The notes: a model not told the origin generated them from the letters alone. DNA of 64,000 nt from Staphylococcus sp. NAM3COL9 (GCF_001431205.1 NZ_LGPC01000016.1:124001-188000); one strand, 5' to 3'; counted from the stretch's first letter, positions 19,185 through 29,259 are shown. Numbers and translations: made by a program.

Positions 19185-19820
19185 TTAATTCATCTTGTTT
19201 TTATTTTTAGGTTGTCTAAGGTGTTCTTTTTCTTTTGGATTAAAAGTATCCCCGTACACATTAGCATTCGAAAGAATGTGATTACCATATTTATGGCTCA
19301 TCCCATATTTATTCGATTTCCTCTCACTATCCAAGCAACAAATAACTAAACAATATATTCCTAATACCATATAAATAATATATATCAACATCAGCGTAAT
19401 GATACTAGAAACATTAACATATTCAGGATCCATCGCATTTATCAATGTAACAATAATATTAGTAACAATTAATACGCCAAAATAAATCACTGGAACCAAC
19501 ATTTTTCTACCAGTGTCATGAAATCTTCTAACCAATAATGCCCAACAAGGAATCAGTGTAGCTAATGCATATATAACAAGGTATATTAAAGATATGACTA
19601 TTAAAATGCCGCCAATTGTAGTAACTTCACCGGTATATGATGAAATGCCTGAAATAAGCATGATAATACCTATAACAAGTAATATTAATGCCGGTATCAT
19701 AAAAATCATATGCCATAATGTCATATACCAATATTCGCTTCGACGTGAGCGCCCTTTAAAATTCACATAGTTTTTCCAGAACAATTTGAGTGCTTGAAGA
19801 AAGCTAACTTTCCGCTCCAT
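19185..19820 (-). CDS. DUF805 membrane protein
   Basis: The 211-residue protein begins with the DUF805 pattern 'FWKNYVNFKGRSRRSEYW' (about 14-31), followed by four hydrophobic segments between about residues 35 and 165 and the family's 'VRRFHDTGR' loop (about 96-104). The C-terminal 45 residues are hydrophilic and charged. DUF805 proteins are small inner-membrane proteins without an established function. It stands alone with its own terminator. ATG 19820 follows AAGGGGG. Confidence 0.85.
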   Translation of the reverse strand: MERKVSFLQALKLFWKNYVNFKGRSRRSEYWYMTLWHMIFMIPALILLVIGIIMLISGISSYTGEVTTIGGILIVISLIYLVIYALATLIPCWALLVRRFHDTGRKMLVPVIYFGVLIVTNIIVTLINAMDPEYVNVSSIITLMLIYIIYMVLGIYCLVICCLDSERKSNKYGMSHKYGNHILSNANVYGDTFNPKEKEHLRQPKNKNKMN

Positions 19821-20020
19821 ATTGCTCCCCCTTTTATATTCATTTATTAAAGATAATTTTAATTCACATTAAATTTTGGTACATTATATGTAAATTCTTT
19901 TAATATCTTATTTAGTTTAGTGTAACAAACTATTTTGTAAGTAGTAATATAATTTTACTGATTCTAAAAAAACATTTAAAAATATTTATTTTTAAAAAAC
20001 ATAAATTGGAGGAACAACAA

Positions 20021-20632
20021 ATGGATTTTTTACGTCGAGATACAATATCTATTGCTAAAGATTTATTAGGTGTTAAAGTGATTTTCCAAGATGAGCTCGA
20101 AATGTTCTCTGGATATATTGTAGAAACTGAGGCCTATGTTGGCAAAGAAGATCGTGCTGCTCATGGTTTTAATGGAAAAATAACGCCCAAAGTAGAATCT
20201 TTGTATAAACGTGGCGGTACAATATATGCACACGTTATGCATAATCACCTTTTAATAAATTTTGTCACAAGAGATGAAGGCGTCCCTGAGGGTGTATTAA
20301 TTAGAGCTGTAGAACCTGAAGAAGGTATCGAAACCATGAAATTAAATAGAGGAAAAAGTGGTTTTGAATTAACCAATGGCCCTGGAAAGTGGACAAAAGC
20401 TTTTAATATCCCTCGACATTTAGATGGTTCTCGTTTAAATGAAAGTCGTCTATTAATCGACACTAAAAACCGTAAATATCCATGTGCTATTGAAGAAAGC
20501 GGACGTATTGGAATTCCAAATAAAGGCGACTGGACATTTAAACCACTACGCTTTACTGTAAAAGGGAATCCGTATGTCTCTAAAATGCGTAAATCAGATA
20601 TGACAGATTCAGAACATACATGGCGTAAATAA
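20021..20632 (+). CDS. DNA-3-methyladenine glycosylase, Aag/MPG family
   Basis: The 203-residue enzyme has the alkyladenine glycosylase pattern: '[16 protein letters not shown]' (about 40-55, with the catalytic Glu in VETEAY), '[10 protein letters not shown]' (about 79-88) and '[12 protein letters not shown]' (about 121-132). It removes alkylated and deaminated purines in base-excision repair. The start is ATG 20021 after TTGGAGG; a TTG 15 bases earlier overlaps that site. It is convergent with the NhaC gene through a shared terminator. Confidence 0.95.
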   Translation: MDFLRRDTISIAKDLLGVKVIFQDELEMFSGYIVETEAYVGKEDRAAHGFNGKITPKVESLYKRGGTIYAHVMHNHLLINFVTRDEGVPEGVLIRAVEPEEGIETMKLNRGKSGFELTNGPGKWTKAFNIPRHLDGSRLNESRLLIDTKNRKYPCAIEESGRIGIPNKGDWTFKPLRFTVKGNPYVSKMRKSDMTDSEHTWRK

Positions 20633-20646
20633 AATATTACAACAAT

Positions 20647-20688
20647 ATATACAAAGAAGCTTCCAAATATGGAAGCTTCTTTGTATAT
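20647..20688. terminator. Bidirectional terminator between glycosylase and NhaC gene
   Basis: ATATACAAAGAAGCTTCC pairs perfectly with GGAAGCTTCTTTGTATAT (18 bp) around a six-base loop, between two convergent genes. The T-runs are short. Confidence 0.75.
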
Positions 20689-20710
20689 ATTGCCTAAGTT
20701 TTTCATCAAC

Positions 20711-22042
20711 CTATTTATTTTTAACTTTTTTATTTCCATCTAACAAACCAAATTGAATTGTAATAATTGTACAAATAACAAATACAACTGGATAGAATGA
20801 ATATTTTAATACTTCTAAATAGGAAACATCGCCATATTGTTCAACCATTAACATCCCACTGTCATGAGGGAGAACCATTAAGGCACAACAAGCAAAAATA
20901 TCTAGTAAACTGGCCATCCTTTTAGGTGGCACTTTATATTCATCACCAATTTCTTTTGCAATCGGTGCAGAAATAATAATCGCTAATGTATTATGTGAAA
21001 GTGCTGCAGAAAGCACACCTGACATCATACTAATTACATATTCAGCACTTTTACGTCCAGTTGCTTTTCGTTTCATAGCGCGAATAATCCAATCTACACC
21101 ACCATAGTATCGAATTAATGCTACTAGTCCAGATACTAAGAATGCTACAAGGAAAATGTTAAACATACTTTCCATACCGTCACCAATTGCTTTCGTAAAT
21201 TGGAAGATACCCATTTGACCCTGAACCAAACCTAGTAGTCCAGCCATCCCGATACCAAGAATAAGTACCAGAATTACGTCTAAACCTGCAATAGCTGCAA
21301 TTAATACAAATATATAAGGTAAAATATTTATAAAATTGAAACTTAAATCGCCTTCTACATTACCAGTGCCACCAACAATGGCATATATAATAGCTGTGAT
21401 AAGTGCGGCAGGCAAAGCAATCAACACATTCATTTTAAATTTATCTTTCATTTTGGCGCCTACACCATTCGTTGCGGCAATCGTCGTATCTGAAATGATA
21501 GATAAATTATCACCAAAGTAAGCACCTGCAATAACTGCTGCACCTGCTGCAGCTACACTTAAATCTGCTGCTTGTGCTACGGCTACACCTACAGGAATAA
21601 ATGCTGCTTGCGCTCCTGTTGAAGTCCCTAACGTTAACGCAGCAAACCCACTCATTATAAATATTCCTGGGATAAGTAAACTGGGTGGGATAACGGATAG
21701 ACCCATGTTGACCATAGCGTCTTTACCACCCATCTCAGAAGTAACTGTTGAAAAAGCACCTGCAAGTAACAAGATTAATCCAAGATTTACAATGCCTGAG
21801 TTCCCTGCATGTTCAGTAAAAATCTGAACTTTTTTTGTGAATTTCGTTTTTCTATCATAACAAGTCCACGCTATGACGATACCTATAAAAATAGCGACAT
21901 GCCGTGGCAATTGATCAAAAGCATCCTCTTTTCCCATAATCGTAAATGTAATCCCTACACCGATATATAAAACTAAAAATATTAGTAGCGGTAATAACGC
22001 TAACGCACCATATTGTTTTTCACTTCTTAATGATTCATCCAT
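20711..22042 (-). CDS. Na+/H+ antiporter, NhaC family
   Basis: The 443-residue protein has 10 or more membrane segments and the NhaC-family pattern 'LGTSTGAQAAFIPVGVAVA' (about 137-155) and 'GAYFGDNLSIISDTT' (about 173-187, with a conserved Asp). Relatives exchange cytoplasmic Na+ for H+, or an organic acid as in malate/lactate antiporters. It resembles the truncated S-box-controlled protein at 1-483 but has no riboswitch. ATG 22042 follows AAGGAG. Divergent from gltS. Confidence 0.88.
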   Translation of the reverse strand: MDESLRSEKQYGALALLPLLIFLVLYIGVGITFTIMGKEDAFDQLPRHVAIFIGIVIAWTCYDRKTKFTKKVQIFTEHAGNSGIVNLGLILLLAGAFSTVTSEMGGKDAMVNMGLSVIPPSLLIPGIFIMSGFAALTLGTSTGAQAAFIPVGVAVAQAADLSVAAAGAAVIAGAYFGDNLSIISDTTIAATNGVGAKMKDKFKMNVLIALPAALITAIIYAIVGGTGNVEGDLSFNFINILPYIFVLIAAIAGLDVILVLILGIGMAGLLGLVQGQMGIFQFTKAIGDGMESMFNIFLVAFLVSGLVALIRYYGGVDWIIRAMKRKATGRKSAEYVISMMSGVLSAALSHNTLAIIISAPIAKEIGDEYKVPPKRMASLLDIFACCALMVLPHDSGMLMVEQYGDVSYLEVLKYSFYPVVFVICTIITIQFGLLDGNKKVKNK

Positions 22043-22445
22043 ATACTTACTCCTTATAACCTAGTATTTACATATGGTATATAGTATATCAAAACTGATT
22101 GAATGTCATCGCATAAAACTTCATTTCTTTTATACAGTTATTCATTTTTGTTTCTTTATATTGATATAGTTCATTTTAATAATACCTCTATCATATTATA
22201 AATTAATTTTGAATCACTGTTATTACCTTTAAGAATATATATGAAGTAACATTAAAAACAAAAGTGTTATTTTACACAATGAAATTTAATTTTCTTTCGC
22301 ATTTAATTCTTTTCTAGCGTTATAGTGTTTTAAAATGTATAATAAATATAATGGGCTTTTGTAAGCACTTTCTTGTTTTAGTGTGAAATTTGTTTACATA
22401 TCACATTATAGGAGAGATTTATTTGTAAAATGAGGGGGAATGAAA
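22043..22445. other. Divergent promoter region of NhaC gene and gltS
   Basis: About 400 A+T-rich bases without an ORF. It must hold both promoters. Imperfect TGTGAAAT / ATATCACA half-sites occur at about 22382-22405 near gltS, but they do not match a known operator well enough to name. Confidence 0.4.
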
Positions 22446-23654
22446 ATGCTAGAGCTAGATGCTATTACTACTTTAGCACTTGCGAGTGTTTTATACCTTT
22501 TTGGTATATTTATTGTGAATCACGTATCAATTTTAAGGCGATTATGTATTCCAGCACCAGTAATTGGTGGTTTGTTATTCTCGATACTCGTTGCTATCTT
22601 ACAATCAACGAACATATTAACAATAAAATTAGATTCTGATTTTATCCAGAATTTCTTTATGCTTGCTTTCTTTACAACAATTGGACTAGGAGCATCATTA
22701 AAACTACTACGTTTAGGCGGAAAAGTATTAATATTATATTTTATCTTTTGTGGCGTTCTTGCCGTATTCCAAAATATCATTGGTGTATCTATCGCAAAAG
22801 TCTTAAATATTCCACCATTGCTTGGACTAACAGCTGGTTCAATGTCAATGGAAGGTGGACATGGTAATGCTGCAGCATATGGTCAAACCGTTCAAAACAT
22901 GGGTATTGATTCAGCATTAACAGCCGCTCTAGCAGCCGCAACATTAGGTCTTGTTGCTGGTGGGTTAGTTGGTGGTCCTGTCGTTAAATTTTTAATAAAT
23001 AAATATAATTTAAAACCAGAACACGCAGAAGAAACAACTAAAGATTATAGTAACGTAAAATCAAACTCATACTTAAAAAACCGTATGACACCGACAACAA
23101 TTTTCTTACTACAATTTTCAATTGTAGCCATCTGCATGGCCATTGGTTCTTATTTAGGTAATACATTCTCAGATATAACAGGCATTAATATCCCTGTTTA
23201 TGTAGGTGCAATGTTTGTCGCAGTTATTATACGTAATATATCAGAATATAACAATTTAAATCTTATTGATATGAAGATTATCGATAGTATCAGTGATGTT
23301 TCTCTTAGCTTATTCTTATCTATTGCCTTAATGAGTATTCAACTTACTGAAATTTACCAATTAGCAGTACCGTTAATTGTTATTGTATTAGTACAAGTTG
23401 TATTCATCGTATTATTCTCAGTCTTCGTCGTATTCCGAGGACTTGGTAAAAACTATGATGCCGCAGTTATGATCGGTGGTTTCATCGGACATGGTCTAGG
23501 TGCTACACCTAACGCAATGGCTAACTTAGATGTGATCACTAAAAAATACGGTGCATCACCTAAATCTTACCTTGTCGTCCCGATTGTGGGAGCATTCTTA
23601 ATAGATTTACTTGGTGTACCAATCGTTACAACATTTATTAACATTTTTGGGTAA
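22446..23654 (+). CDS. gltS: Sodium/glutamate symporter
   Basis: The 402-residue protein has about 12 hydrophobic segments in two homologous halves. Each half carries a GltS signature: 'GLTAGSMSMEGGHGNAAAYG' (about 132-151) and 'IGGFIGHGLGATPNAMAN' (about 346-363). It takes up glutamate with Na+. I use ATG 22446, about 7 bases after GAGGGGG; the ATG at 22440 is too close to it. A terminator follows. Confidence 0.93.
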   Translation: MLELDAITTLALASVLYLFGIFIVNHVSILRRLCIPAPVIGGLLFSILVAILQSTNILTIKLDSDFIQNFFMLAFFTTIGLGASLKLLRLGGKVLILYFIFCGVLAVFQNIIGVSIAKVLNIPPLLGLTAGSMSMEGGHGNAAAYGQTVQNMGIDSALTAALAAATLGLVAGGLVGGPVVKFLINKYNLKPEHAEETTKDYSNVKSNSYLKNRMTPTTIFLLQFSIVAICMAIGSYLGNTFSDITGINIPVYVGAMFVAVIIRNISEYNNLNLIDMKIIDSISDVSLSLFLSIALMSIQLTEIYQLAVPLIVIVLVQVVFIVLFSVFVVFRGLGKNYDAAVMIGGFIGHGLGATPNAMANLDVITKKYGASPKSYLVVPIVGAFLIDLLGVPIVTTFINIFG

Positions 23655-23713
23655 AGTAAAAATATCGAAATCCATTGGCAGTGTTAATTGAGTCATATTA
23701 TAATTTTTATACA

Positions 23714-23776
23714 TAAGCCACCTCGTTTTATAGTTATGTTAACATAACTTTATTATACGAAAGTGGCTTGTTTTTT
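23714..23776 (+). terminator. Terminator of gltS
   Basis: AAGCCAC and GTGGCTT close a hairpin that also holds the palindrome GTTATGTTAACATAAC, followed by TTTTTT. It lies 60 bases past the gltS stop. Confidence 0.8.
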
Positions 23777-23897
23777 GTATAAATTTATATAATTGTACCA
23801 ATTTTGTAAAGTGGTGACGCCTAGGGAAATAGTATGAGTGAAAGACTACAGGCTCAAGTCATGTCCCATGCATGCACTTTCAAAATCGGATTATTAT

Positions 23898-23948
23898 AAA
23901 TAGAAAGCACCAATCAATTAGAATATAATAGATTGGTGCTTTCTATTT
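23898..23948. terminator. Terminator-like hairpin beyond fni
   Basis: AAATAGAAAGCACCAATC pairs perfectly with GATTGGTGCTTTCTATTT (18 bp) around 15 bases, between convergent gltS and fni. It is flanked by 'tttatgtcctaggctca', which resembles the end block of the family A repeats. Confidence 0.7.
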
Positions 23949-23985
23949 GAAAATGGGCTATTTATGTCCTAGGCTCATCTTTTTA

Positions 23986-25029
23986 TTATCGAATGTCTAA
24001 TCCTCTTTGCTCTATCCATGATTCTAACTTAGGACTAAAGATCATTTGTGATTGTTTTAAATCTTTAATCGTTGGGGTATCAAGCATGGTCATAATTTTC
24101 TTCATATGCTCAGTGAATTGTTCAGTATAATTAATTGTCTCTGTAATGCCATGGTTCTCAACTTGGTTTAAAAATGGTCGTGACATACCAACAGCACTAG
24201 CACCTAATGCAAGACATTTCACTGCATCTAATGGCGTTCTCACACCACCGCTTGCTAATATATCCATATCTTGCTGATGTGCAGTACTTTCTAATAGTGA
24301 TTCAACAGTCGTTTGTCCCCATAACCCCAGATAATCCATATCTTTATACGTGCGTCTTTCATTTTCAATATCTACAAAGTTTGTACCGCCGCGTCCACTT
24401 ACATCAACGTATCGGATTCCAATCTCATGCAATTGTTTAATTGTTTCTTTGCTCATACCAAAGCCAACTTCTTTAACAATCACTGGTACATCCACATGCG
24501 CTACAATTTGCGCGAGGTTTTCCATCCAGGTAGAGAAAGTTCTATTCCCTTCTGGCATGACAAGTTCTTGGGGGGCGTTCACATGAACTTGTAGAGCTTG
24601 TGCATCAAGTAATTTCACTGATTCAACTGCTTTATCTACAGGCACATCTGCACCAACATTACTGAATATAATACCATCAGGGTTTGTTTCTCTCACTACA
24701 CTAAATGATGAAATCATTTTACTATTACGTAAAGCCGCATGTGTAGACCCCACAGCCATTGCCATCCCAGTTTCACGTGCAATGATTGCTAGCTTCTCAT
24801 TGATCTCTTTCGTCCATTCACTGCCGCCTGTCATTGCATTAATATATAATGGTTTCTTAAGTGTAAAGTCCTTTAATTTACTTTGTATATTAACATCATC
24901 CACATCGATATTTGGAATTGAATGATGAACAAACCTTATTTCATCAAAATCTGAAATTGTAGCATCTTGTTGTGCCATTGCAATTTCTACATGCTCATTC
25001 TTTCTTTGTTCTCTTTTATTATCGCTCAT
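23986..25029 (-). CDS. fni: Isopentenyl-diphosphate delta-isomerase, type 2
   Basis: The 347-residue FMN- and NADPH-dependent enzyme interconverts isopentenyl and dimethylallyl diphosphate downstream of the mevalonate pathway. Motifs: 'NAMTGGS' (about 63-69), a 'VGFGMSK' stretch (about 188-194), 'VSGRGGTNF' (about 209-217) and '[13 protein letters not shown]' (about 276-288). ATG 25029 follows GTAGGG; an upstream in-frame start adding six residues overlaps this site. Staphylococci depend on this type-2 isomerase. Confidence 0.95.
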   Translation of the reverse strand: MSDNKREQRKNEHVEIAMAQQDATISDFDEIRFVHHSIPNIDVDDVNIQSKLKDFTLKKPLYINAMTGGSEWTKEINEKLAIIARETGMAMAVGSTHAALRNSKMISSFSVVRETNPDGIIFSNVGADVPVDKAVESVKLLDAQALQVHVNAPQELVMPEGNRTFSTWMENLAQIVAHVDVPVIVKEVGFGMSKETIKQLHEIGIRYVDVSGRGGTNFVDIENERRTYKDMDYLGLWGQTTVESLLESTAHQQDMDILASGGVRTPLDAVKCLALGASAVGMSRPFLNQVENHGITETINYTEQFTEHMKKIMTMLDTPTIKDLKQSQMIFSPKLESWIEQRGLDIR

Positions 25030-25103
25030 CTTTTGCCCTACTTTCAATCCTTATTATGTTCACTCTATTATTTAAAACATTAACTATATTTTCAAATATT
25101 ATA

Positions 25104-26051
25104 TTAAAACCATTTTTCTTTTTTAAAATAACAAATGCTCCCTATACTAATCGCTAACATGATCGCAAGTACAATGTAATAACCGTAATGCCATTTAAGT
25201 TCTGGCATATTCGAAAAATTCATTCCATATATACCTGTAATTAGTGTTAGAGGAAGGAATACAACAGATACTAAAGTAAGGATTTGCATAATACTATTCA
25301 TCTTATAGTATGTATATGACGAATAATTATCCCTTATTTCTTCAGTCATTTCTTGTGATAAGTTCATTATATTTTCTTGTTTAATCATGTGATCATCTAT
25401 ATGTTGAATATACATATGATTTTTGTCATCTACAAGTAATTGACTGCTTTCTTTCATATTCTCTACTAATTCTCTCATTGGATATATAATACGTTTTAAT
25501 TTTATAATTTTCGAACGTATTTTAAATACATCATCCATTATTTCTTTAGTTGAGCTACTTTGTGTTTCTCTGTCTTCTAACTCATAGACTTTATTTTCGA
25601 TATCATAAATTAATTCAAAATAAGTATCTACAACTTCGTCCAAAATATAAAGTATCACATCTGAAGTATCTAAATCCGATTCATAATGACTTGAAATATA
25701 GTGTTCTACCACTTGTAATATATCAAAATATTTATGATGATATGTAATTAACATGTTGTCTTTAATGAACAAATTCAGAACTTTATCCCCAGTATCATGC
25801 GAATCAATACTATGAAACACTATGTATTGATAAGTATTATAAATTTTATATTTAGCCCTCGGAGTCCCATTTACCGTATCATCGATTTCAAGCTGATTAA
25901 AATTAAAGTATGATTGTAACATCTCGTTTTCTTCATCAGATGGATCATTAAAATCACACCAGATAAAAGTAGCTGATTCAGGAATTTCTTTAAAGTGATT
26001 AACTTGGGTTAAAGATTCTTTGGTTGTCTGATATTTTATTGTCACACTCAT
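25104..26051 (-). CDS. CorA-family divalent cation transporter
   Basis: The 315-residue protein has a soluble, largely helical N-terminal domain, then two C-terminal membrane segments joined by the diagnostic 'YGMNFSNMPEL' loop (GMN motif, about residue 280). CorA pentamers carry Mg2+ or related cations. ATG 26051 follows GAGGAGGG; an in-frame start 15 bases earlier overlaps it. The protein ends in a Lys-rich 'KKEKWF' tail. Single gene, divergent from 26203. Confidence 0.93.
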   Translation of the reverse strand: MSVTIKYQTTKESLTQVNHFKEIPESATFIWCDFNDPSDEENEMLQSYFNFNQLEIDDTVNGTPRAKYKIYNTYQYIVFHSIDSHDTGDKVLNLFIKDNMLITYHHKYFDILQVVEHYISSHYESDLDTSDVILYILDEVVDTYFELIYDIENKVYELEDRETQSSSTKEIMDDVFKIRSKIIKLKRIIYPMRELVENMKESSQLLVDDKNHMYIQHIDDHMIKQENIMNLSQEMTEEIRDNYSSYTYYKMNSIMQILTLVSVVFLPLTLITGIYGMNFSNMPELKWHYGYYIVLAIMLAISIGSICYFKKEKWF

Positions 26052-26202
26052 AATTTCCCTCCTCAAATCATTTCTTCTATTTTACCATGAAATACACTGT
26101 ATGTATGGTTTGGTAAGTTTTAATGATTTTTCTTTAGAAAATACATTTACATGTTAAAATTTAACTATCATATTTGTTTTTAACGACCAAGGAGCTGTTT
26201 AC

Positions 26203-26670
26203 ATGAAAAAGCTTTTTACAGTAGTTCAAACTGTTGCTAAAGAAATGATTGACCATAACGAGCACGTACATGATGCCAACTACAATATGGTTTTTAGTGA
26301 TGCAATTAACCAATTTAATTATCAACATGGTTTATCACTTGAAGAACGAGAAGCATTAAATTATACAATGTTCACCGTTGAAGAACAGACTGCTTATCTA
26401 TCGGAATTAATTGAAGATGACCAATTCCACATAAATATATATATATATAATTATGATGTTAAAAGAGTTCATTTCTTCTCAATAATGAAGCAACAAGACG
26501 GGACAACTGTAGCTACAAATGAAGCTATGATGTTAGGGGTTAGCAGAGTAACTAAAAAATCCGCCCCATTCCCTCAACACTATTTAGAACAAATTGTAAG
26601 TTATTATGATAATCAAGAACGTATCGATTGGCCTAAACAATTAGGTCATCGTATCGATATTCCACAATAA
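26203..26670 (+). CDS. Probable thioesterase-like (hotdog-fold) protein
   Basis: The 155-residue protein resembles acyl-CoA thioesterase-like hotdog proteins: 'NEHVHDANYNMVFSDAINQF' (about 18-37) is in the place of the usual D-x-N-x-H-xx-N active-site helix, and 'NEAMMLGVSRVTKKSAPFP' (about 106-124) looks like the closing strand. I cannot confirm catalytic residues. A 15-base (AT)7A dinucleotide run (26435-26449) lies inside the gene and encodes the odd 'NIYIYNYDV'. The next gene starts 14 bases later, so the pair is probably an operon. Confidence 0.65.
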   Translation: MKKLFTVVQTVAKEMIDHNEHVHDANYNMVFSDAINQFNYQHGLSLEEREALNYTMFTVEEQTAYLSELIEDDQFHINIYIYNYDVKRVHFFSIMKQQDGTTVATNEAMMLGVSRVTKKSAPFPQHYLEQIVSYYDNQERIDWPKQLGHRIDIPQ

Positions 26671-26684
26671 GGAGATGTATATTC

Positions 26685-27086
26685 ATGTCACAAAGTATAA
26701 GAGAAGTCGTACAATTACAACTTTATGATTTATTCGATAATACTAAATTTGAACTTAGTGAACTTAACCAAAATAAAAGTCTCGTTATTAATGGTCCTGA
26801 TAGTAAACTCATTAAGCGTGGATTAGATATAAGCTATCTGCAAGGTCAAAAGAAGGCAATCGACGCCATTCATACAATGTTAAAAACATATGCAGATGAT
26901 CGTACTTTCATTGAATATTATAATAATTACGCGCTTATTACATCAGCTGAAGTCGAAACATCTACTTCTAACTTTAGTTCAATGGTTGAACCTCAAGATG
27001 AATTCGAATTATTTTTAGCAACTCACTATAATCTAATGGGTCAAAAACTAATTATTGATACAATTAACACACTTATAAATAATTAA
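26685..27086 (+). CDS. Conserved small protein of unknown function
   Basis: I do not recognise a domain in this 133-residue protein. It is hydrophilic, without signal peptide or membrane segment, and has a real gene's features: AAGGAG before ATG 26685, normal staphylococcal codon use, and a 14-base gap after the thioesterase-like gene. It probably works with that gene product. Confidence 0.7.
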   Translation: MSQSIREVVQLQLYDLFDNTKFELSELNQNKSLVINGPDSKLIKRGLDISYLQGQKKAIDAIHTMLKTYADDRTFIEYYNNYALITSAEVETSTSNFSSMVEPQDEFELFLATHYNLMGQKLIIDTINTLINN

Positions 27087-27105
27087 ACGCAAAAAAGAGT
27101 GGGAC

Positions 27106-27336
27106 AGAAATCTAATTCTTCTAATGAGATTTCGTTGTATGAGCCCCGCCTGGCAAAGCTGACTAGAAAACGGAATACAAGATCCGAAACGCTTGCATAA
27201 GAATTACTCGTCTTCATAACTGAACTAGTCGTTCTTTAAAAGCTTAATATAAGTGTATTTTCATTTCAGTCAGCTACTGTCAAATAAAGAATGAGGCTTA
27301 AAACATGTAATTATGTCCCAGCCTCATTCTTTATTC
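27106..27336. repeat. Family A repeat, copy A3, ending in a terminator
   Basis: Starts 'gagtgggacagaaatc', then 'gagatttcgttgtatgagccccgcc', 'gcaaagctgactagaaaa' and a final stem AATAAAGAATGAGGCT / AGCCTCATTCTTTATT (27283-27335) around 'atgtccc'. It fills the gap between convergent genes, and the last hairpin probably ends transcription from both sides. Confidence 0.75.
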
Positions 27337-27396
27337 TATTTATGCTTTGCCTCTGTAAGTTGCATTTTCATTTGAATTAAATGGCTTTTTCGTACA

Positions 27397-28296
27397 TTAT
27401 ATGTCAATTGTATTAACGATTTGTTTAACAACTTTATGTGACTCTCTGATAGGCAAGAGCTCGAATGCATGAACCATATTTTTATATTCATAATAGTGAA
27501 TTGGTTGTTGACACTCTTCTAAAATATCAACCAACTTTTTCATATCTGGTTGATAAATTTCACGAGTACCACCAAACATAAATATAGGTGGTACATTAGT
27601 TAAATTCCCATTAATAGGTGAAACTTTAGGTTCATCTATTGATAAATCTTTTGACCAATGACGCATAATTTTTTGAATACCATATTTATTTAGAATGACA
27701 TCTTTCTTTTCTAACTCTTCTGTAATCGCTTCGTTTTGTAGTTGCGCATCTAGAAGTGGAGATAGTAAATAAAGCTTATTGGGTAAGGGTTGTTGCTTTT
27801 CTTGCAATTGCTGCAAAAATCCTAATGCCAATGCACCACCTGTGCCATCGCCCATAATGACAATTTCATCACTATTAACTTCGGATAATAATTGATTATA
27901 CACTTCAAAAATAGCACTGTATGTGTCATCAATATAGTACTCAGGTGCCTTAGGATAAATAGGCATAACAATTTCATATAACGTACTCAATGCGAGCTTA
28001 TCCATTAATCTCCAATGAAATGCTGAGGGTTGCAATACATTATAACCACCATGTATATATAGTATTTTTTTCTCGCGACTATGTCTAAAACAAAATCTGA
28101 AAAGTTGCATGTCCCCTATAGTTTGCTTATCCAAATCAGATTTTACATTTAATGTTTCTGGTTGTTTATGCTTTTTTTCATTCATTTTCAACCTTGTGTC
28201 TAAAAATCGATCGAAATCTTGCTCATCTTCAAATAAAATTGACCTATGTGGTAATAAATACTTGTTAATAAATTTTGTTGTCAATCTTGATTTCAT
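27397..28296 (-). CDS. Alpha/beta-hydrolase fold protein (HSL/esterase type) without the nucleophile serine
   Basis: The 299-residue protein has the hormone-sensitive-lipase pattern: oxyanion motif 'YIHGG' (about 76-80), a nucleophile-elbow region, 'GGTREI' (about 233-238, acid region) and 'MVHAFELLP' (about 276-284, catalytic His). In esterases the elbow is GDSAGG. Here the codons read GDGTGG (about 148-153), so the Ser position is Gly. Either Thr takes over, which is unusual, or the protein is not an ester hydrolase. I checked the codons on the minus strand (GGC GAT GGC ACA GGT GGT) and see no frameshift. Confidence 0.8.
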   Translation of the reverse strand: MKSRLTTKFINKYLLPHRSILFEDEQDFDRFLDTRLKMNEKKHKQPETLNVKSDLDKQTIGDMQLFRFCFRHSREKKILYIHGGYNVLQPSAFHWRLMDKLALSTLYEIVMPIYPKAPEYYIDDTYSAIFEVYNQLLSEVNSDEIVIMGDGTGGALALGFLQQLQEKQQPLPNKLYLLSPLLDAQLQNEAITEELEKKDVILNKYGIQKIMRHWSKDLSIDEPKVSPINGNLTNVPPIFMFGGTREIYQPDMKKLVDILEECQQPIHYYEYKNMVHAFELLPIRESHKVVKQIVNTIDI

Positions 28297-28575
28297 TCAT
28301 AATCAACCCAATCCCTAAATTTAATGTGTATTTTATCAGAATTTTTTAATATAATTTAGTATTTAAAAATTAATGTTATGGTAAAATTAATACAATGACA
28401 TAAAAACGAACATATAATATAATGTAAGTAACATAAAAAATACCTATTTTAAATGCTATTGAATATTAAATACATTCTACCGATAATTAAAATGTATCAG
28501 TTATTAAGCATTATAACAAAACAAAAGTCATAAAATAAGCAGATGCTAATATTAGTTTAGCGAAAGGAGCACCTT

Positions 28576-29217
28576 ATGGCCGAACAAAACAAACAGTTTG
28601 CCGATTTTGAGCACACCCTAACGAGTGAGCCTATGCAAAGAGGATCTCGATACGGTAAAAAGAAACTTTCTTGGGTAAACCTTTTTACCCAATTTATCGT
28701 ATTAATATTAGTAGCTATTACAGGCTATAGTATGTTTAAGGAACCTATTTTCAATTTAGTGTTTGTCAAAGAAACGATTAACTTCCATCAACTTACAAAC
28801 TTTCAAGAAACAATCAATAGCTTCTCTAACTTAAATATCAACGTTGATAGCATTGACAACTTACAAACAAGTGTCGATCGTTTGATATTAGTGTTTTATG
28901 TATTTTTCATTGCTTGTATCTTTAGTTTAGTTCTAACAATTTTTACGATTATTTTTAATAGAACTGCATTAAAAATTGTCAATATGTTTGTTATTGCTAT
29001 TATGTTAGTTATTACATTTGGTTTTTCTTACCTAATTAAAAATATTGCTAGACGTATTGCCGATTCAATGAATCAATATTATGTTTCCGTTAAGCCTAGT
29101 AATATTTTGACTGAAGCCGACGCAATTCATAATGCGCTCATTCTTTTAGGATGTAGTATTGCATTAATTATTATTAGTATGTTTTTCAGAAATCGAAAAC
29201 CTCGTATACGTGCTTAA
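28576..29217 (+). CDS. Membrane protein of unknown function
   Basis: The 213-residue protein has an N-terminal cytoplasmic stretch and about four hydrophobic segments (about 34-51, 91-117, 125-147, 183-202). A roughly 40-residue Asn- and Thr-rich loop lies between the first two. No domain is recognised. ATG 28576 follows AAAGGAG, and a strong bidirectional terminator follows the gene, so it is a single-gene unit. Confidence 0.7.
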   Translation: MAEQNKQFADFEHTLTSEPMQRGSRYGKKKLSWVNLFTQFIVLILVAITGYSMFKEPIFNLVFVKETINFHQLTNFQETINSFSNLNINVDSIDNLQTSVDRLILVFYVFFIACIFSLVLTIFTIIFNRTALKIVNMFVIAIMLVITFGFSYLIKNIARRIADSMNQYYVSVKPSNILTEADAIHNALILLGCSIALIIISMFFRNRKPRIRA

Positions 29218-29259
29218 TATTGAAACATTCATTCATCAAGCTAATACAACTAAATTTAT

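Noticed and set aside
20245..20739. A 164-codon minus-strand ORF opposite the glycosylase gene
   Set aside because: It covers the well-conserved glycosylase and a terminator hairpin and has no family features.
23811..23897. 'gtgacgcctagggaaatagtatgagtgaaagactacaggctca' block as a gene or RNA
   Set aside because: It looks like another degenerate dispersed repeat, but only one copy is in the window, so neither repeat status nor function can be shown.
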